This document shows, piece after piece, positions 35,617 to 48,087 of a stretch of 64,000 bases of DNA (position 1 is its first letter; every line of letters starts with the position of its first letter). Source of the stretch: Streptomyces sp. B93. Its GTDB lineage: Bacteria; Actinomycetota; Actinomycetes; Streptomycetales; Streptomycetaceae. The notes beneath the pieces are model-generated. The model saw only the letters and a list, made by a program, of their open reading frames with translations, ran no database searches and was not told the DNA's origin. The stretch covers positions 124,001 through 188,000 of the forward strand of contig NZ_JAGPXL010000010.1 of NCBI RefSeq assembly GCF_018070565.1, written 5' to 3'. Both the position numbers and the translations under genes were made by a program.

Positions 35617-36420
35617 TCAGCCCACGGCGTCCACGAGCCTGGCCAGGGCCGCCGCCAGGCGGGTGAGACCGTCGTGGGCGGGTCCGCCCGGCTCGCTCAT
35701 GTACACGTCCCGGCGGATCTCCACCATCAGGGCGGACACCCGCGCGTCGGCCTCGTAGAACTCCAGCGGTACGTACGTCCCGGCGAACGGGCTGTCCAGT
35801 CCCGTCTCCCCGCACTCCGCGAACGCCTCCCGGGCCGCCGCCAGCAGCTCCGGCGGGGTGTGGAAGGCATCGGTGCCCAGGCAGACCGGCGGGCGCGGGC
35901 CCGCGCCGTGCAGTTCGTAGGGGAGCGGGGCGGTGGGGTAGGAGTGCACGTCGATGATCACGGCCCGGCCGGTGGCCGCGAGCCGGTCGGCGACCGCCTC
36001 GCTCATGCCCCGCGCGTAGGGACGGAAGTACCGCTCGACGAGGGGTCCGGGATCGAATCCGTCCGGCCGCAGCACGTCCTTGTGCGTGGTCCGTGTGTAC
36101 ACGGCGCCCATGCCGACCGCGAGCATCTCCTCCCGCTCGTCCGGGAACCGCTCGGGGTCGACGACCAGCCGCGACATCCGGTTGACGAACCGCCACGGCG
36201 TGACCCGTGCCGCCGCGGCGGCCCCGGCCGCGATCCCGGCGGTGTGCGCGTCGGTGATGTGGTCCAGCTCCCGCGCCAGCTCCGCGTCGCCGAGCACGAT
36301 GTCCGCCCGTACCTCCGGCGGTATCGCCCGCGCCGAGTGCGGCACGTGCAGGATCAGCGGCGAGGCGGCGGCGCCGGGCAGCAGGTCGAAGGACGGGGTG
36401 GACGGGACGGACGGGGGCAC
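35617..36420 (-). CDS. N-formylglutamate amidohydrolase family protein
   Basis: A protein of 267 residues, nearly the whole length being the family domain: LILHVPHSARAIPPEVR near the N-terminus, ELDHITDAHTAG, RLVVDPERFPDE, and the metal-binding IIDVHSYP. The family hydrolyses N-formylglutamate to glutamate and formate, a late step of histidine breakdown. Here there are no hut neighbours, so the true substrate may be another N-acyl amino acid. GTG start at 36420 with GGAG upstream. Confidence 0.85.
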   Translation of the reverse strand: MPPSVPSTPSFDLLPGAAASPLILHVPHSARAIPPEVRADIVLGDAELARELDHITDAHTAGIAAGAAAAARVTPWRFVNRMSRLVVDPERFPDEREEMLAVGMGAVYTRTTHKDVLRPDGFDPGPLVERYFRPYARGMSEAVADRLAATGRAVIIDVHSYPTAPLPYELHGAGPRPPVCLGTDAFHTPPELLAAAREAFAECGETGLDSPFAGTYVPLEFYEADARVSALMVEIRRDVYMSEPGGPAHDGLTRLAAALARLVDAVG

Positions 36421-36497
36421 GGGGCGGCTCCGGGGGCGTTGTCAGTGGTGTGCGGCAGGATCAAGGTGTCAGAGTGCCGAGCGAACACGGGGGCATC

Positions 36498-36839
36498 ATG
36501 CCGATCAGGGACGAACGGGTGGCGGGGCGGGCTTTCCTGAAGCCCCTGTACGACGACGACTACTTCCCCGATCAGGTGCTGGACCGGTGCCGGGCCGTCC
36601 TGCTGCGGCTGTGCGAGCGCATCGAGACCGACCGGCCCGCCGACCTCGCCGCGCTGTACGCGCTGACCCACGCGGCCACCCGTGAGTTCAACGACCTGGA
36701 GGCCGCGTTCGAGGCGGCGGGCAGCGAGATCGAGACCGTGGCCCGGGAGGAGATAGCCGAGGAGTTCGGGTTCATCGCCGACGCCTACGGATTCACCGAC
36801 GCGGACGTGGAGGAGCTGATCGCCCCCCGCGAGTGGTGA
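36498..36839 (+). CDS. DUF5713 family protein
   Basis: A protein of 113 residues, all one helical domain matching DUF5713 (FLKPLYDDDYFPDQVLDRCR, AALYALTHAATREFNDLEAA, EEFGFIADAYGF). The family is small, cytoplasmic and uncharacterised. ATG 36498 is preceded by a G-run serving as ribosome site; an in-frame start at 36450 is possible but adds sequence unlike the family. It is divergent from the amidohydrolase gene. Confidence 0.75.
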   Translation: MPIRDERVAGRAFLKPLYDDDYFPDQVLDRCRAVLLRLCERIETDRPADLAALYALTHAATREFNDLEAAFEAAGSEIETVAREEIAEEFGFIADAYGFTDADVEELIAPREW

Positions 36840-36860
36840 GGCGTCCGGTGCCCGGCACGA

Positions 36861-36899
36861 CTCCGCCCCGGCCGGAGGGGTACACCGGACGGGGCGGAG
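36861..36899. terminator. Bidirectional hairpin terminator
   Basis: CTCCGCCCCG (36861-36870) pairs with CGGGGCGGAG (36890-36899), and an inner CCGG/CCGG continues the stem after one mismatch. It lies between the convergent DUF5713 and icd genes. No T-tract. Confidence 0.75.
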
Positions 36900-36916
36900 G
36901 CTGCGGGAGCGGGGCG

Positions 36917-40446
<3,530 letters not shown>

Positions 40447-40757
40447 CGGTCACCTCCGGGCACGGGGCGCATGGCGAAGTGGTTCGCCGGTGGCCGGATG
40501 TGAAGTCTCGTCACGTCGTCACCTGCTCGATCACAGCTGAAATTCGGGGGTGTGCGCCGTACGGAGAGCCGTTGGGAGAACCGTAGGGGGAACCGTGGAG
40601 GAGTTCGACCGGCGCGAGGGCTCATCCTGCCGTATCCGGCAGGCGTGTTCGTACCGGGACCGCGCTGACGTCGCACGACGCGTCAACGGCGGGCGGCGGC
40701 GGTCCGTGCGACCCTGGCCGTACGACGATCATGTTCCGGACCCGGTGAGGAGCCCTC
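40447..40757. other. Intergenic region between divergent mscS and SDR genes
   Basis: 311 bases. I see short imperfect direct repeats of GAACCGT/GCCGT near 40568-40596 and no credible ORF, RNA or strong hairpin. GTGAGGAG provides the SDR ribosome site. Confidence 0.4.
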
Positions 40758-41480
40758 ATGGCAGAGCGATCCGGCGGCGACGTCCGGGAACTGCCCGTCG
40801 CGGTGGTGACCGGCGCCAACCGCGGCATCGGTCACGAGGTCGCCCGGCAGCTCGCACGGCGCGGCCACCGCGTCGTCCTCGGCTCCCGTGACCTCGCCAA
40901 GGGGCAGGCCGCCGCCGCCCGCATCGACCCGGACGGCACCCAGGTCGTCGCCGTCCGGCTCGACGTCGCCGACGACGTGAGTGTGGCCGCGATGGCCGAC
41001 CGGGTGACCCGCGAGCTGGGCCGCGCCGACGTGCTGGTGAACAACGCCGCGATCCTGTACGACACCTGGGCGCGGGCCGAATCCGCCGACCTGGACGAGG
41101 TGCGGCAGGCGCTGGACACCAACCTGTTCGGCGCCTGGCGGGTGACCCGGGCGCTGCTGCCCCTGCTGCGCCGCAGTCCGCACCCCCGGGTGGTCAACGT
41201 CAGCAGCGAGAGCAGCTCCCTCGCCCGGATGACCGGCGGCACGCCCGCGTACAGCGTCTCCAAGGCCGCCCTGAACGCGCTCACCCGACTCCTCGCCGGT
41301 GAACTCCACCATGATCGAATTCTGGTCAACTCGGTCTGCCCGGGCTGGACGGCCACGGACATGGGCGGCGGCGGCCGTCCCGTGCCGGAGGGCGCCGCGG
41401 GGGTGGTCTGGGCGGCCACGCTGCCCGACGACGGGCCGACGGGAGGCTTCTTCCGGGACGGGGAGACGGTGGCCTGGTGA
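40758..41480 (+). CDS. Short-chain dehydrogenase/reductase
   Basis: A protein of 240 residues, classical SDR fold. The NAD(P)-binding TGANRGIG lies at 19-26, NNAA follows the fourth strand, the catalytic Ser is in VNVSSESSS, and the YSVSK motif gives Tyr and Lys. The end (DDGPTGGFFRDGETVAW) resembles carbonyl-reductase-like SDRs. An Arg in GSRDLAKG suggests NADP preference. It is cytoplasmic; substrate unknown. It converges on a membrane-protein gene 25 bases away. Confidence 0.92.
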   Translation: MAERSGGDVRELPVAVVTGANRGIGHEVARQLARRGHRVVLGSRDLAKGQAAAARIDPDGTQVVAVRLDVADDVSVAAMADRVTRELGRADVLVNNAAILYDTWARAESADLDEVRQALDTNLFGAWRVTRALLPLLRRSPHPRVVNVSSESSSLARMTGGTPAYSVSKAALNALTRLLAGELHHDRILVNSVCPGWTATDMGGGGRPVPEGAAGVVWAATLPDDGPTGGFFRDGETVAW

Positions 41481-41505
41481 CGCCGCCGGACCGGGCCCGC
41501 GCGCC

Positions 41506-42510
41506 TCAGATCACCTTCAGCCGCACCAGCGCCCCCAACGTCAGCGCCCCCGGCAGCAACGGCAGCCAGACGGTGATGATGCGGTAGGCCAGGACCACGG
41601 CCGTGGCCACCGTCACCGGCGCGCCCGCCGCCACGAGGGCCACGATCAGCGCCGCCTCGACCGAGCCCAGGCCGCCCGGTGTGGGCACCAGCGCGACGGC
41701 CACGGTGGCGGCGAGGTACGCCACGACCATGTGGGTGACGGGCAGGTCCAGGCCGAGCGAGAGCCCCACTGCGACCAGCCCGGCCGCCTGGAGCGCGGGG
41801 AAGGCCAGTGAGCCGCCCCACAGCAGCAGCGCCCGGGAGGGCAGGGTGTGCACCGAGCGGGCCTCGCTCGCCGCGGTGCGCAGGAACGACGTCACGGCGG
41901 CACGCACCCGTCGTACCAGCAGCAGCGCCCCGGCCGTGGCGGCGAGCGCGGCGGCCACGGCGGCGAACAGCGGCCCGAGCGCCCCCGCGGGCAGCAGCGC
42001 GCCGACGCTCAGCGCGCCCGGGAAGGCGAGCAGCAGGGCCAGCAGCAGGCCGACCCGGGCGACCGACTCGGCGAGCAGATACAGCGCGAGCGCCGCCGAG
42101 GAGCGGGCCAGCGGTATCCCGCACACCGTCATGAACCGCAGATTCACCGCCCCGGCGCCCAGCCCGGTGGGCAGCAGGTGGTTGGCCGCGCCCGCCGCGA
42201 ACTGGGTGGCCAGCAACCGCAGCGCCGGCAGCCGCTCCACGAGCGCGCCCTGCCGGGTGACGGCGGCGGCGACCCAGGTCAGACAGGTCGCGCAGGCCGC
42301 CGCAAGCAGCCACGGCCAGCGTGCCGTCGTCAGCTGGGCGCAGCCCTCCACGAGCACGTCACGGTGGCGTACGGCGACCACCGCGACCAGGGCGAGCGGC
42401 AGCAGGCCGAGGACGCGGCGCAGCGGAAGCCGCCCGAGCACCTCGCGTACGGGCCGGGGCGGGCGCTCGCGTGCGGGCCGGGGCGGCCGGGGGAGTCGTG
42501 GCGCTGTCAC
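41506..42510 (-). CDS. Lysylphosphatidylglycerol synthase TM-region / UPF0104 membrane protein
   Basis: A protein of 334 residues with about eight membrane helices (for example VLGLLPLALVAVVAV, LLLALLLAFPGAL, GLVAVGLSLGLDL). Family signatures are LLPTGLGAGAVNLRF and VPTPGGLGSVEAALIVALVA. The domain is shared with the flippase part of MprF and acts in lipid or polyprenol-sugar translocation; this protein lacks the catalytic aminoacyl domain. I chose GTG 42510; ATG 42621 would add 37 residues that look non-coding and lacks a ribosome site. Confidence 0.8.
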   Translation of the reverse strand: MTAPRLPRPPRPARERPPRPVREVLGRLPLRRVLGLLPLALVAVVAVRHRDVLVEGCAQLTTARWPWLLAAACATCLTWVAAAVTRQGALVERLPALRLLATQFAAGAANHLLPTGLGAGAVNLRFMTVCGIPLARSSAALALYLLAESVARVGLLLALLLAFPGALSVGALLPAGALGPLFAAVAAALAATAGALLLVRRVRAAVTSFLRTAASEARSVHTLPSRALLLWGGSLAFPALQAAGLVAVGLSLGLDLPVTHMVVAYLAATVAVALVPTPGGLGSVEAALIVALVAAGAPVTVATAVVLAYRIITVWLPLLPGALTLGALVRLKVI

Positions 42511-42738
42511 ATCCGAAGAGGTTCTCCGTGCCGCCCCAACTGCGGGTTGCGCGGGCGGGGCCGGGGGCTTACGCGTCGCCGTCGACGCGATCGCGCCGTA
42601 CAACGGCGGAACAATAACCATGGTTGGCCGAAAATGATCGGTGGAGGTGCACCTTCCCCCACAACCCGGCTATGCCCCCGGCAACTTGGCCTAGGTTTGG
42701 CTGTGATCACACACGTCGAGCCGTGGGAGGGCGCTGCC

Positions 42739-43563
42739 GTGCCGGACTCCAACCCCCAGGTCGCCGATGCCGCGGACATTCGCGCCCGCATCGACACCAC
42801 CAAGCCGCACTCGGCCCGCTTCTGGAACTACTTCGTGGGCGGCAAGGACAACTACGAGGTCGACCGGGAGATCGGCGACCAGATCAAGGAGATCTTCCCT
42901 GGTCTGGTCGACGTCGCGGTCACCAGCCGGGCCTTCCTGGGGCGTGCCGTCACCCACCTCGCGGGCGAGGTCGGCATCCGCCAGTTCCTGGACATCGGCA
43001 CCGGCCTCCCGACGGCCGACAACACCCACCAGGTCGCCCAGCGCGTGGCCCCGGACGCCCGGATCGTCTACGTCGACAACGACCCCATCGTGCTGGCCCA
43101 CGCCAACGCCCTGCTCACCAGCACGCCGGAAGGCAAGACCGCCTATCTGGACGCCGACCTGTACGACCCGGACTCCGTCCTGGAGGCCGCCAAGGGCACG
43201 CTGGACTTCTCCCAGCCCATCGCCCTGATCATCCTCAACACGCTGGGCCATGTCGCCGACTACGAGCGGGCCCGCGCTCTCGTGACCCGGCTGATGGCGG
43301 GCCTGCCGTCCGGCAGCCACCTGGTGATCAGCGACAGCACCGCCACCAGCGAGGGCATGATCGCCGCGTCCGAGGCGTACAACTCCAGCGGCGCCGTCCC
43401 GTACTACGTCCGCAGCGTCGACGAGATCGCCGGGTTCTTCGACGGCCTCGAACTCGTCGAGCCCGGCGTCGTCCAGGTCACCGCCTGGCGCCCCGAAGAG
43501 GGCGATTCGGCCAACTCGAAGGTCGCGGTGGACGCCTACGGCGCGGTGGGCCGCAAGGCCTGA
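42739..43563 (+). CDS. DUF574 (Methyltransf_19) SAM-dependent methyltransferase
   Basis: A protein of 274 residues. It opens with the family segment IRARIDTTKPHSARFWNYFV and GGKDNYEVDRE. The SAM-binding region is FLDIGTGLPTADNTHQVAQR, followed by RIVYVDNDPIVLAHA. The family is very expanded in Streptomyces and its substrates are mostly unknown. I chose GTG 42739 with GGGAGG eight bases before it; GTG 42703 is in frame upstream. It stands alone between divergent and unrelated genes. Confidence 0.88.
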   Translation: MPDSNPQVADAADIRARIDTTKPHSARFWNYFVGGKDNYEVDREIGDQIKEIFPGLVDVAVTSRAFLGRAVTHLAGEVGIRQFLDIGTGLPTADNTHQVAQRVAPDARIVYVDNDPIVLAHANALLTSTPEGKTAYLDADLYDPDSVLEAAKGTLDFSQPIALIILNTLGHVADYERARALVTRLMAGLPSGSHLVISDSTATSEGMIAASEAYNSSGAVPYYVRSVDEIAGFFDGLELVEPGVVQVTAWRPEEGDSANSKVAVDAYGAVGRKA

Positions 43564-43941
43564 CGCCGCCGCGCGGGCACGTCACCGTGGACGCCGGTCC
43601 ACGGTGACACCGACTCGCGCCGCACGACTTCCGGTGCCGCACGATTTCCGGCGCCGGACCGCATCCCGGCGCCGGACCGGACCCCTGCGCCCCGTGTCCC
43701 GGGGCACGGGACCACACCCCGCGCCTCGCCGCCGGACCACACCTCGCGCCCGGGCGCCGGACCGCGCCCCGCCCCGCCGCCGGACCGCACCACCCTGCCC
43801 CGCCGCCGCATCCTTCTCGCCGGCCCCGGCCGCTCCGCGTCACCCGCGGTGCCGTGAGGCTTAGCGGCGCGTGTACCGGGAAACGACTACCTTCGAACGG
43901 TTGTCGTGCGACGGTCGGCCGACGCGGGGAGGGGTTCCTCG
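43564..43941. other. Intergenic region with degenerate GC repeat and an inverted repeat
   Basis: 378 bases. From about 43610 to 43830 a degenerate motif, GCCGGACC with GCACCCC-type tails, recurs at irregular spacing; it is low-complexity and not a CRISPR. At 43883-43907 ACGACTACC-TTC is inverted as GAACGGTTGTCGT with one mismatch and one bulge, about 35 bases before the PLP operon. It may be an operator. Confidence 0.5.
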
Positions 43942-45438
43942 GTGGACACGCCCTTGTACCTGAGGCCGCGAGTGGATCCGCCGCTCGCCGGACTGCTGAG
44001 GGACCCACCGTTTCTGCACTCCCTCGTCGACGCGCTCGGCTCCCCGCTGAACGTGCTGCTCCCCGAGACCGCCGCGGAGAACGCCGCACGCTTCCGGGCC
44101 GTCTACCGCCGCCACCATCTCGCCGGGCGGGTGTACTTCGCGCACAAGGCGAACCGCTCCGGCGCCCTGCTGAGGCGCCTCGCCGTCGAGGACCCGGCCG
44201 CCGTCGGTGTCGACGTCGCCTCCCTGGAGGAGCTGCGGCACGCGCTGGGCTGCGGCTTCACCGGCGACCGCGTCATGTGCACCGGCCCCAAGGACCCAGA
44301 GTTCCTGTGGCTGGCCGCCCGGGTGGGCGCCACGGTGAACCTCGACTCGCCCGGCGAACTGGAGCAACTGGCCGCCCTCGTCCGCAAGTACGGGCTCGGC
44401 CGCGTCCAGGTGCTGGCCCGCCTGTCCGGATTCGAGTCCGCCGCCGCGCAGGAGGGCGCGGGCACCCGGATGCTGTCGCGCCGCAGCCGCTTCGGCACCC
44501 CGCCGCGGGACACGGCGGCGCTGCTCTCCGCCGTGGAACGGCACTCGGACGCCGTGGAACTGACCGGCGTCGCCTACCACCTGGACACCACCGGACTGGA
44601 CGAGAAGGTCCGTGCGCTGGAGCAGTGCGTCCTGCTCCTGGACGAGTGCCGGGCCCGGGGCCTCACTCCGCGCGCCGTCGACATCGGCGGCGGGTTCGGG
44701 GTGGGGTACGTCGCCGACGCCGGGGAGTGGGAGCGCTGGACCACGGCGCTCAGTGCGGCCGTGCTCGGCTCCCGCCCGCCCCTGACCTGGCGCGGCCACA
44801 CCTACGGGCTGCGCAACGAGGGCGGCACGGTACGCGGCAGCGCCGCCCTCTACCCCGGCCACCGCCCCACCGCGGGCCCCGGCTACCTCGACGAACTGCT
44901 CTCGCTGCCCGCGCCCGTGCTGGGCCGCCCGAGCGCCACCCTCCTCCTGGAGCACCTGCACGACCTGCACATCGAACCCGGCCGCTCCCTGCTCGACCAG
45001 TGCGGCCTGACCCTCGCCCGGGTCCTGGAGGTACGGCGCACCGGCGAGGACGGCGGCGAACACCTCGTACGCCTCGGCATGAACGCCGGGGACATGACCC
45101 TGGAGGAGCACGGCGTCCTGGTGGACCCCGTGCTGCTGCCGCGCGGCGGGCCGCAGGAGGACGAGGCGGAAGCGGTGGGCGTGTTCCTCGTCGGCAACCT
45201 CTGTCTGGAGGCCGATCTGATCACCCGCCGCAGGGTCCACCTGCCCCGGCTGCCGCGCGTGGGTGACCTGCTGGCCTTCGTCAACACCGCGGGATACGCG
45301 ATGGACTTCCACGCCCACCACGCGCAGCGGCAGCCGGTCGCGCGGACGGTGGCGGTGGAACGGGAGGGCGGAGCCTGGCGCTGGTGCCTGGACGAGCAGT
45401 ACTGGCCGATCACTCACCCGGGGGGAATGCCCGCATGA
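43942..45438 (+). CDS. Y4yA-like PLP-dependent decarboxylase-fold enzyme
   Basis: A protein of 498 residues of the fold-type III Orn/DAP/Arg decarboxylase group. The PLP Lys is in VYFAHKANRS, the glycine-rich phosphate loop is AVDIGGGFGVGY, and GRSLLDQCG carries the Arg of the E/PGR motif. Length and sequence fit the Y4yA family rather than true LysA. Such enzymes decarboxylate or epimerise amino acids. The GTG start has GGGAGGGG before it. Its stop overlaps the next gene (ATGA), giving a three-gene PLP operon that suggests sequential modification of one amino-acid substrate. No measured reaction can be assigned. Confidence 0.8.
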   Translation: MDTPLYLRPRVDPPLAGLLRDPPFLHSLVDALGSPLNVLLPETAAENAARFRAVYRRHHLAGRVYFAHKANRSGALLRRLAVEDPAAVGVDVASLEELRHALGCGFTGDRVMCTGPKDPEFLWLAARVGATVNLDSPGELEQLAALVRKYGLGRVQVLARLSGFESAAAQEGAGTRMLSRRSRFGTPPRDTAALLSAVERHSDAVELTGVAYHLDTTGLDEKVRALEQCVLLLDECRARGLTPRAVDIGGGFGVGYVADAGEWERWTTALSAAVLGSRPPLTWRGHTYGLRNEGGTVRGSAALYPGHRPTAGPGYLDELLSLPAPVLGRPSATLLLEHLHDLHIEPGRSLLDQCGLTLARVLEVRRTGEDGGEHLVRLGMNAGDMTLEEHGVLVDPVLLPRGGPQEDEAEAVGVFLVGNLCLEADLITRRRVHLPRLPRVGDLLAFVNTAGYAMDFHAHHAQRQPVARTVAVEREGGAWRWCLDEQYWPITHPGGMPA

Positions 45439-46766
45439 GGTACGACAGCATCACGGAGGCCATCGGCAACACACCGCTGGTGCGGATCGACCCCGCCGTG
45501 CACGGGCTGCGCCACATCGACCTGTACGCGAAGCTGGAGATGCTCAACCCGTTCGGGTCCGTCAAGGACCGCCCCGCCTGGCACATGGCCCGCCCCGAAC
45601 TGGAGGCGGGGGGCGACGGCACCGTCGTGGAACTGTCCAGCGGCAACACCGCCAAGGCCCTCGCCCTGCTGGCCGGAATGCACGGGCGGACGTTCAAAAG
45701 CGTCACCAACCGGATGCGGGTGCCCGAGATCAAGGAACTGCTCCTCCTCCTCGGCGCCGAGATCGAGGAACTGCCGGGCCGCAGCGAGTGCCTCGACCCC
45801 ACCGACACCGACGATCCGCTCACCCACTTCCACCAGGCGCTGACCCGGCCCGGCAGCACCCACCTCCACACCGACCAGTACTTCAACCCGCGCAACGTCG
45901 AGGCGCACGCTGAGGGCACCGGACCGGAGATCGTCAAGGACCTCGACGGACGGCCGCCGGACTGGTTCGTCGCCTGCGTCGGCACGGCCGGTTCCTCGAC
46001 CGGGGTCGCCCGGGTGCTGCGCGAACACGCCCCGGACGTACGGGTCCTGGGCCTGGTCGCCGACAAGTCCGACTTCATCCCGGGCATCCGCACCATCGAC
46101 GAGGTCCACCAGGTCGGCCTCTTCGACCCGGCGACGTACGACACCATCGCCCCGGTGACCTCCGGCGACGCCATCGACGGCATGGTCACCCTCATCCGCC
46201 GCTGCGGACTGCTCTCCGGACCCACCGGAGGCGCCGCCTACCACGGCGCGGTGCGCCACCTGCGCGACGTGGACGCGGAGCTGGCGGGCTCCGGGCACCG
46301 TCGGACCGCCGTGTTCATCGTCTGCGACCGCGCCGAGAGCTACCTCAGCTATGTGCGCGCCCGCCGCCCCGAACTGCTGGGCCGGACCAGCCGGGGACCC
46401 GCCCTCTCCGCCGTCACCGACGCCGAGGCCCGCGCCGAGGCACGCGTCATCGGCGCCGACGACGCCCGGAGCTGGCTCACCACGGGCGACCCCCGCCCCC
46501 TCGTCGTCGACCTGCGCGGCTCGCACGCCTACGCCGCCCTGCACATCGAGGGCTCGGTCAACATCGCCGACGAACTCTTCGAGGAACTGGTCCGCGGCGG
46601 ACTCCCGTTCAGCAAGAGCACCCCGGTCCTGCTCGCCTGCCCCGTCGGCGAGAAGTCGCTGCGCTACGCCGCCCTGCTGACCCGGATGGGACACCCCGAC
46701 GTCCGCAGCCTGGCGGGCGGCATCGTCGGCTGGCGGGACGCGGGCGCCCCGCTGGTGCGCGAATGA
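45435..46766 (+). CDS. Cysteine synthase-like PLP enzyme fused to a rhodanese domain
   Basis: A protein of 443 residues. Residues 1-310 form a fold-type II beta-replacement enzyme: AIGNTPLVRIDP, the PLP Lys in NPFGSVKDRPAW, VELSSGNTAKALAL, and the phosphate-binding GTAGSSTG. A rhodanese domain occupies about 345-443 (RPLVVDLRGSHAYAALHIEG); its active loop reads LLACPVGEKS and keeps Cys. The usual reaction replaces the hydroxyl or acyl group of a serine derivative with a nucleophile such as sulfide or ammonia. The fused rhodanese could deliver sulfur, supporting a thiol product. It overlaps both neighbours by four bases. Confidence 0.85.
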   Translation: MRYDSITEAIGNTPLVRIDPAVHGLRHIDLYAKLEMLNPFGSVKDRPAWHMARPELEAGGDGTVVELSSGNTAKALALLAGMHGRTFKSVTNRMRVPEIKELLLLLGAEIEELPGRSECLDPTDTDDPLTHFHQALTRPGSTHLHTDQYFNPRNVEAHAEGTGPEIVKDLDGRPPDWFVACVGTAGSSTGVARVLREHAPDVRVLGLVADKSDFIPGIRTIDEVHQVGLFDPATYDTIAPVTSGDAIDGMVTLIRRCGLLSGPTGGAAYHGAVRHLRDVDAELAGSGHRRTAVFIVCDRAESYLSYVRARRPELLGRTSRGPALSAVTDAEARAEARVIGADDARSWLTTGDPRPLVVDLRGSHAYAALHIEGSVNIADELFEELVRGGLPFSKSTPVLLACPVGEKSLRYAALLTRMGHPDVRSLAGGIVGWRDAGAPLVRE

Positions 46767-47989
46767 GCGCCCCGCACACGCACCCCGGGACCGGTCAGGA
46801 CGAGGAGACCCGCTGGCAGGCGGAGCTGCGCGAGCAGTTCCCCATCCTCACGGCCCACCCGGACCTCGCCTACCTCGACAGCGCCGCCACCTCCCAGAAA
46901 CCGCGCGCCGTCCTGGACGCCGTACAGACCTACCTCACCACGTCCAACGCCAACGCGGGCCGTGGCACCTACCCCTGGGCCAACCGCACCACGGAACTCA
47001 TGGAGGCCACCCGGCAGCGGGTCAAGGAGTTCCTGCACGACCCCGGACCCGACCGCTCCGCCGTCCACTTCACCGGCGGCACCACCGAGGGCCTGCGCAC
47101 GGTCGCCCGGGACTGGCTCACCGCGTACCTGCGCGACGGCGACGAGATCCTCGTACCGTTCACCGACCACCGGGCCAACCTCGACCCCTGGCTGGAGGCA
47201 CGGCAACTGCTCGCCGAACGCGGCGTCGACGTCCGTGTCCGCGCCCTGCCGACGCAGGCGGCCTCGGGCGACTACGACCACCGCGCCCTCGCGTGGGCCG
47301 TCGGCCCCCGGACCCGGTTCGTCGCCGCCACCCATGTCCACCACGTCTACGGCGGCGACATGAACGTGCACCGCCTGCGCGCCGCGGTCGGCCCGGACGT
47401 ACCGATCTGCCTGGACGCCGCGCAGAGCGTCGGTCATCTGCCGGTCCGCGTGGACGACCCGGCGCTGGACGTCGACTTCGTGGTCTTCTCGGGGCACAAG
47501 GCGATGGCCCTGCCCGGCTCGGGAGCGGTCTGGGCGCGCAACGCCCGTGGCCCCGTGCTGCGGCCGGGCGGCTGGCAGGGCACCCCCAACACGGTGGGCA
47601 TCGTGTCCCTGCGGGCCGCGCTGGACTGGCTGGACACGGTCGGCCCGGACCGGATCGCGCGCTGGACCGCCGCCCTGACCACCCGGCTCACCGACCGGCT
47701 CCGGCATCTGGCGCCCTACGAGGTCCTCGGCTGCCGGGACAGTCTGGCCGCCGACTCGGCGTTGCCCGCCGCCCAGCGCCGCCACGGCATCGTCACCTTC
47801 CGGCACCGCGACATCCCCTCCGACGACCTGGGGTTCATCCTCTACAGCCACGGCTTCATGGTGCGGGCGGACAGCCTCTGCCAGGCGGGCGCCGCCGAGA
47901 AGGACGGCTCCGTCCGGGTGAGTCTGCACGTGTACAACACGGTGTCGGAGATCGATCGGCTGTCGACCGTTCTGGCATCACTTGTGTGA
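46763..47989 (+). CDS. SufS/CsdA-like class V aminotransferase
   Basis: A protein of 408 residues, fold-type I. The conserved start LAYLDSAATSQKPRAVLDAV and the PLP Lys in VVFSGHKAMALPGSGAVW fit the SufS/Csd cysteine desulfurase group. Near the C-terminus, ADSLCQAG supplies a Cys close to the position of the catalytic desulfurase Cys. The isolated setting, away from any suf genes, suggests it serves the operon, either by making persulfide for the rhodanese domain or as a lyase/epimerase. The ATG overlaps the previous stop. Confidence 0.82.
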   Translation: MSAPHTHPGTGQDEETRWQAELREQFPILTAHPDLAYLDSAATSQKPRAVLDAVQTYLTTSNANAGRGTYPWANRTTELMEATRQRVKEFLHDPGPDRSAVHFTGGTTEGLRTVARDWLTAYLRDGDEILVPFTDHRANLDPWLEARQLLAERGVDVRVRALPTQAASGDYDHRALAWAVGPRTRFVAATHVHHVYGGDMNVHRLRAAVGPDVPICLDAAQSVGHLPVRVDDPALDVDFVVFSGHKAMALPGSGAVWARNARGPVLRPGGWQGTPNTVGIVSLRAALDWLDTVGPDRIARWTAALTTRLTDRLRHLAPYEVLGCRDSLAADSALPAAQRRHGIVTFRHRDIPSDDLGFILYSHGFMVRADSLCQAGAAEKDGSVRVSLHVYNTVSEIDRLSTVLASLV

Positions 47990-48087
47990 AGCGCCGCCGC
48001 CGCTGGGCAAGTGATAACCGTTTCCACCTGTAGATTCGGCCCTGTCGACGGACGACACAGCCGAGACGGAAGAGGTGGCGCGACCAG

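Noticed and set aside
34313..36420. P450 plus amidohydrolase as part of a secondary-metabolite cluster
   Set aside because: No core biosynthetic gene (PKS, NRPS, terpene, lanthipeptide) or ferredoxin lies nearby; the two genes share only direction and an 80-base gap.
43600..43860. Possible CRISPR array
   Set aside because: Repeat units are short, degenerate and irregularly spaced, with no constant repeat/spacer pattern and no cas genes in the window.
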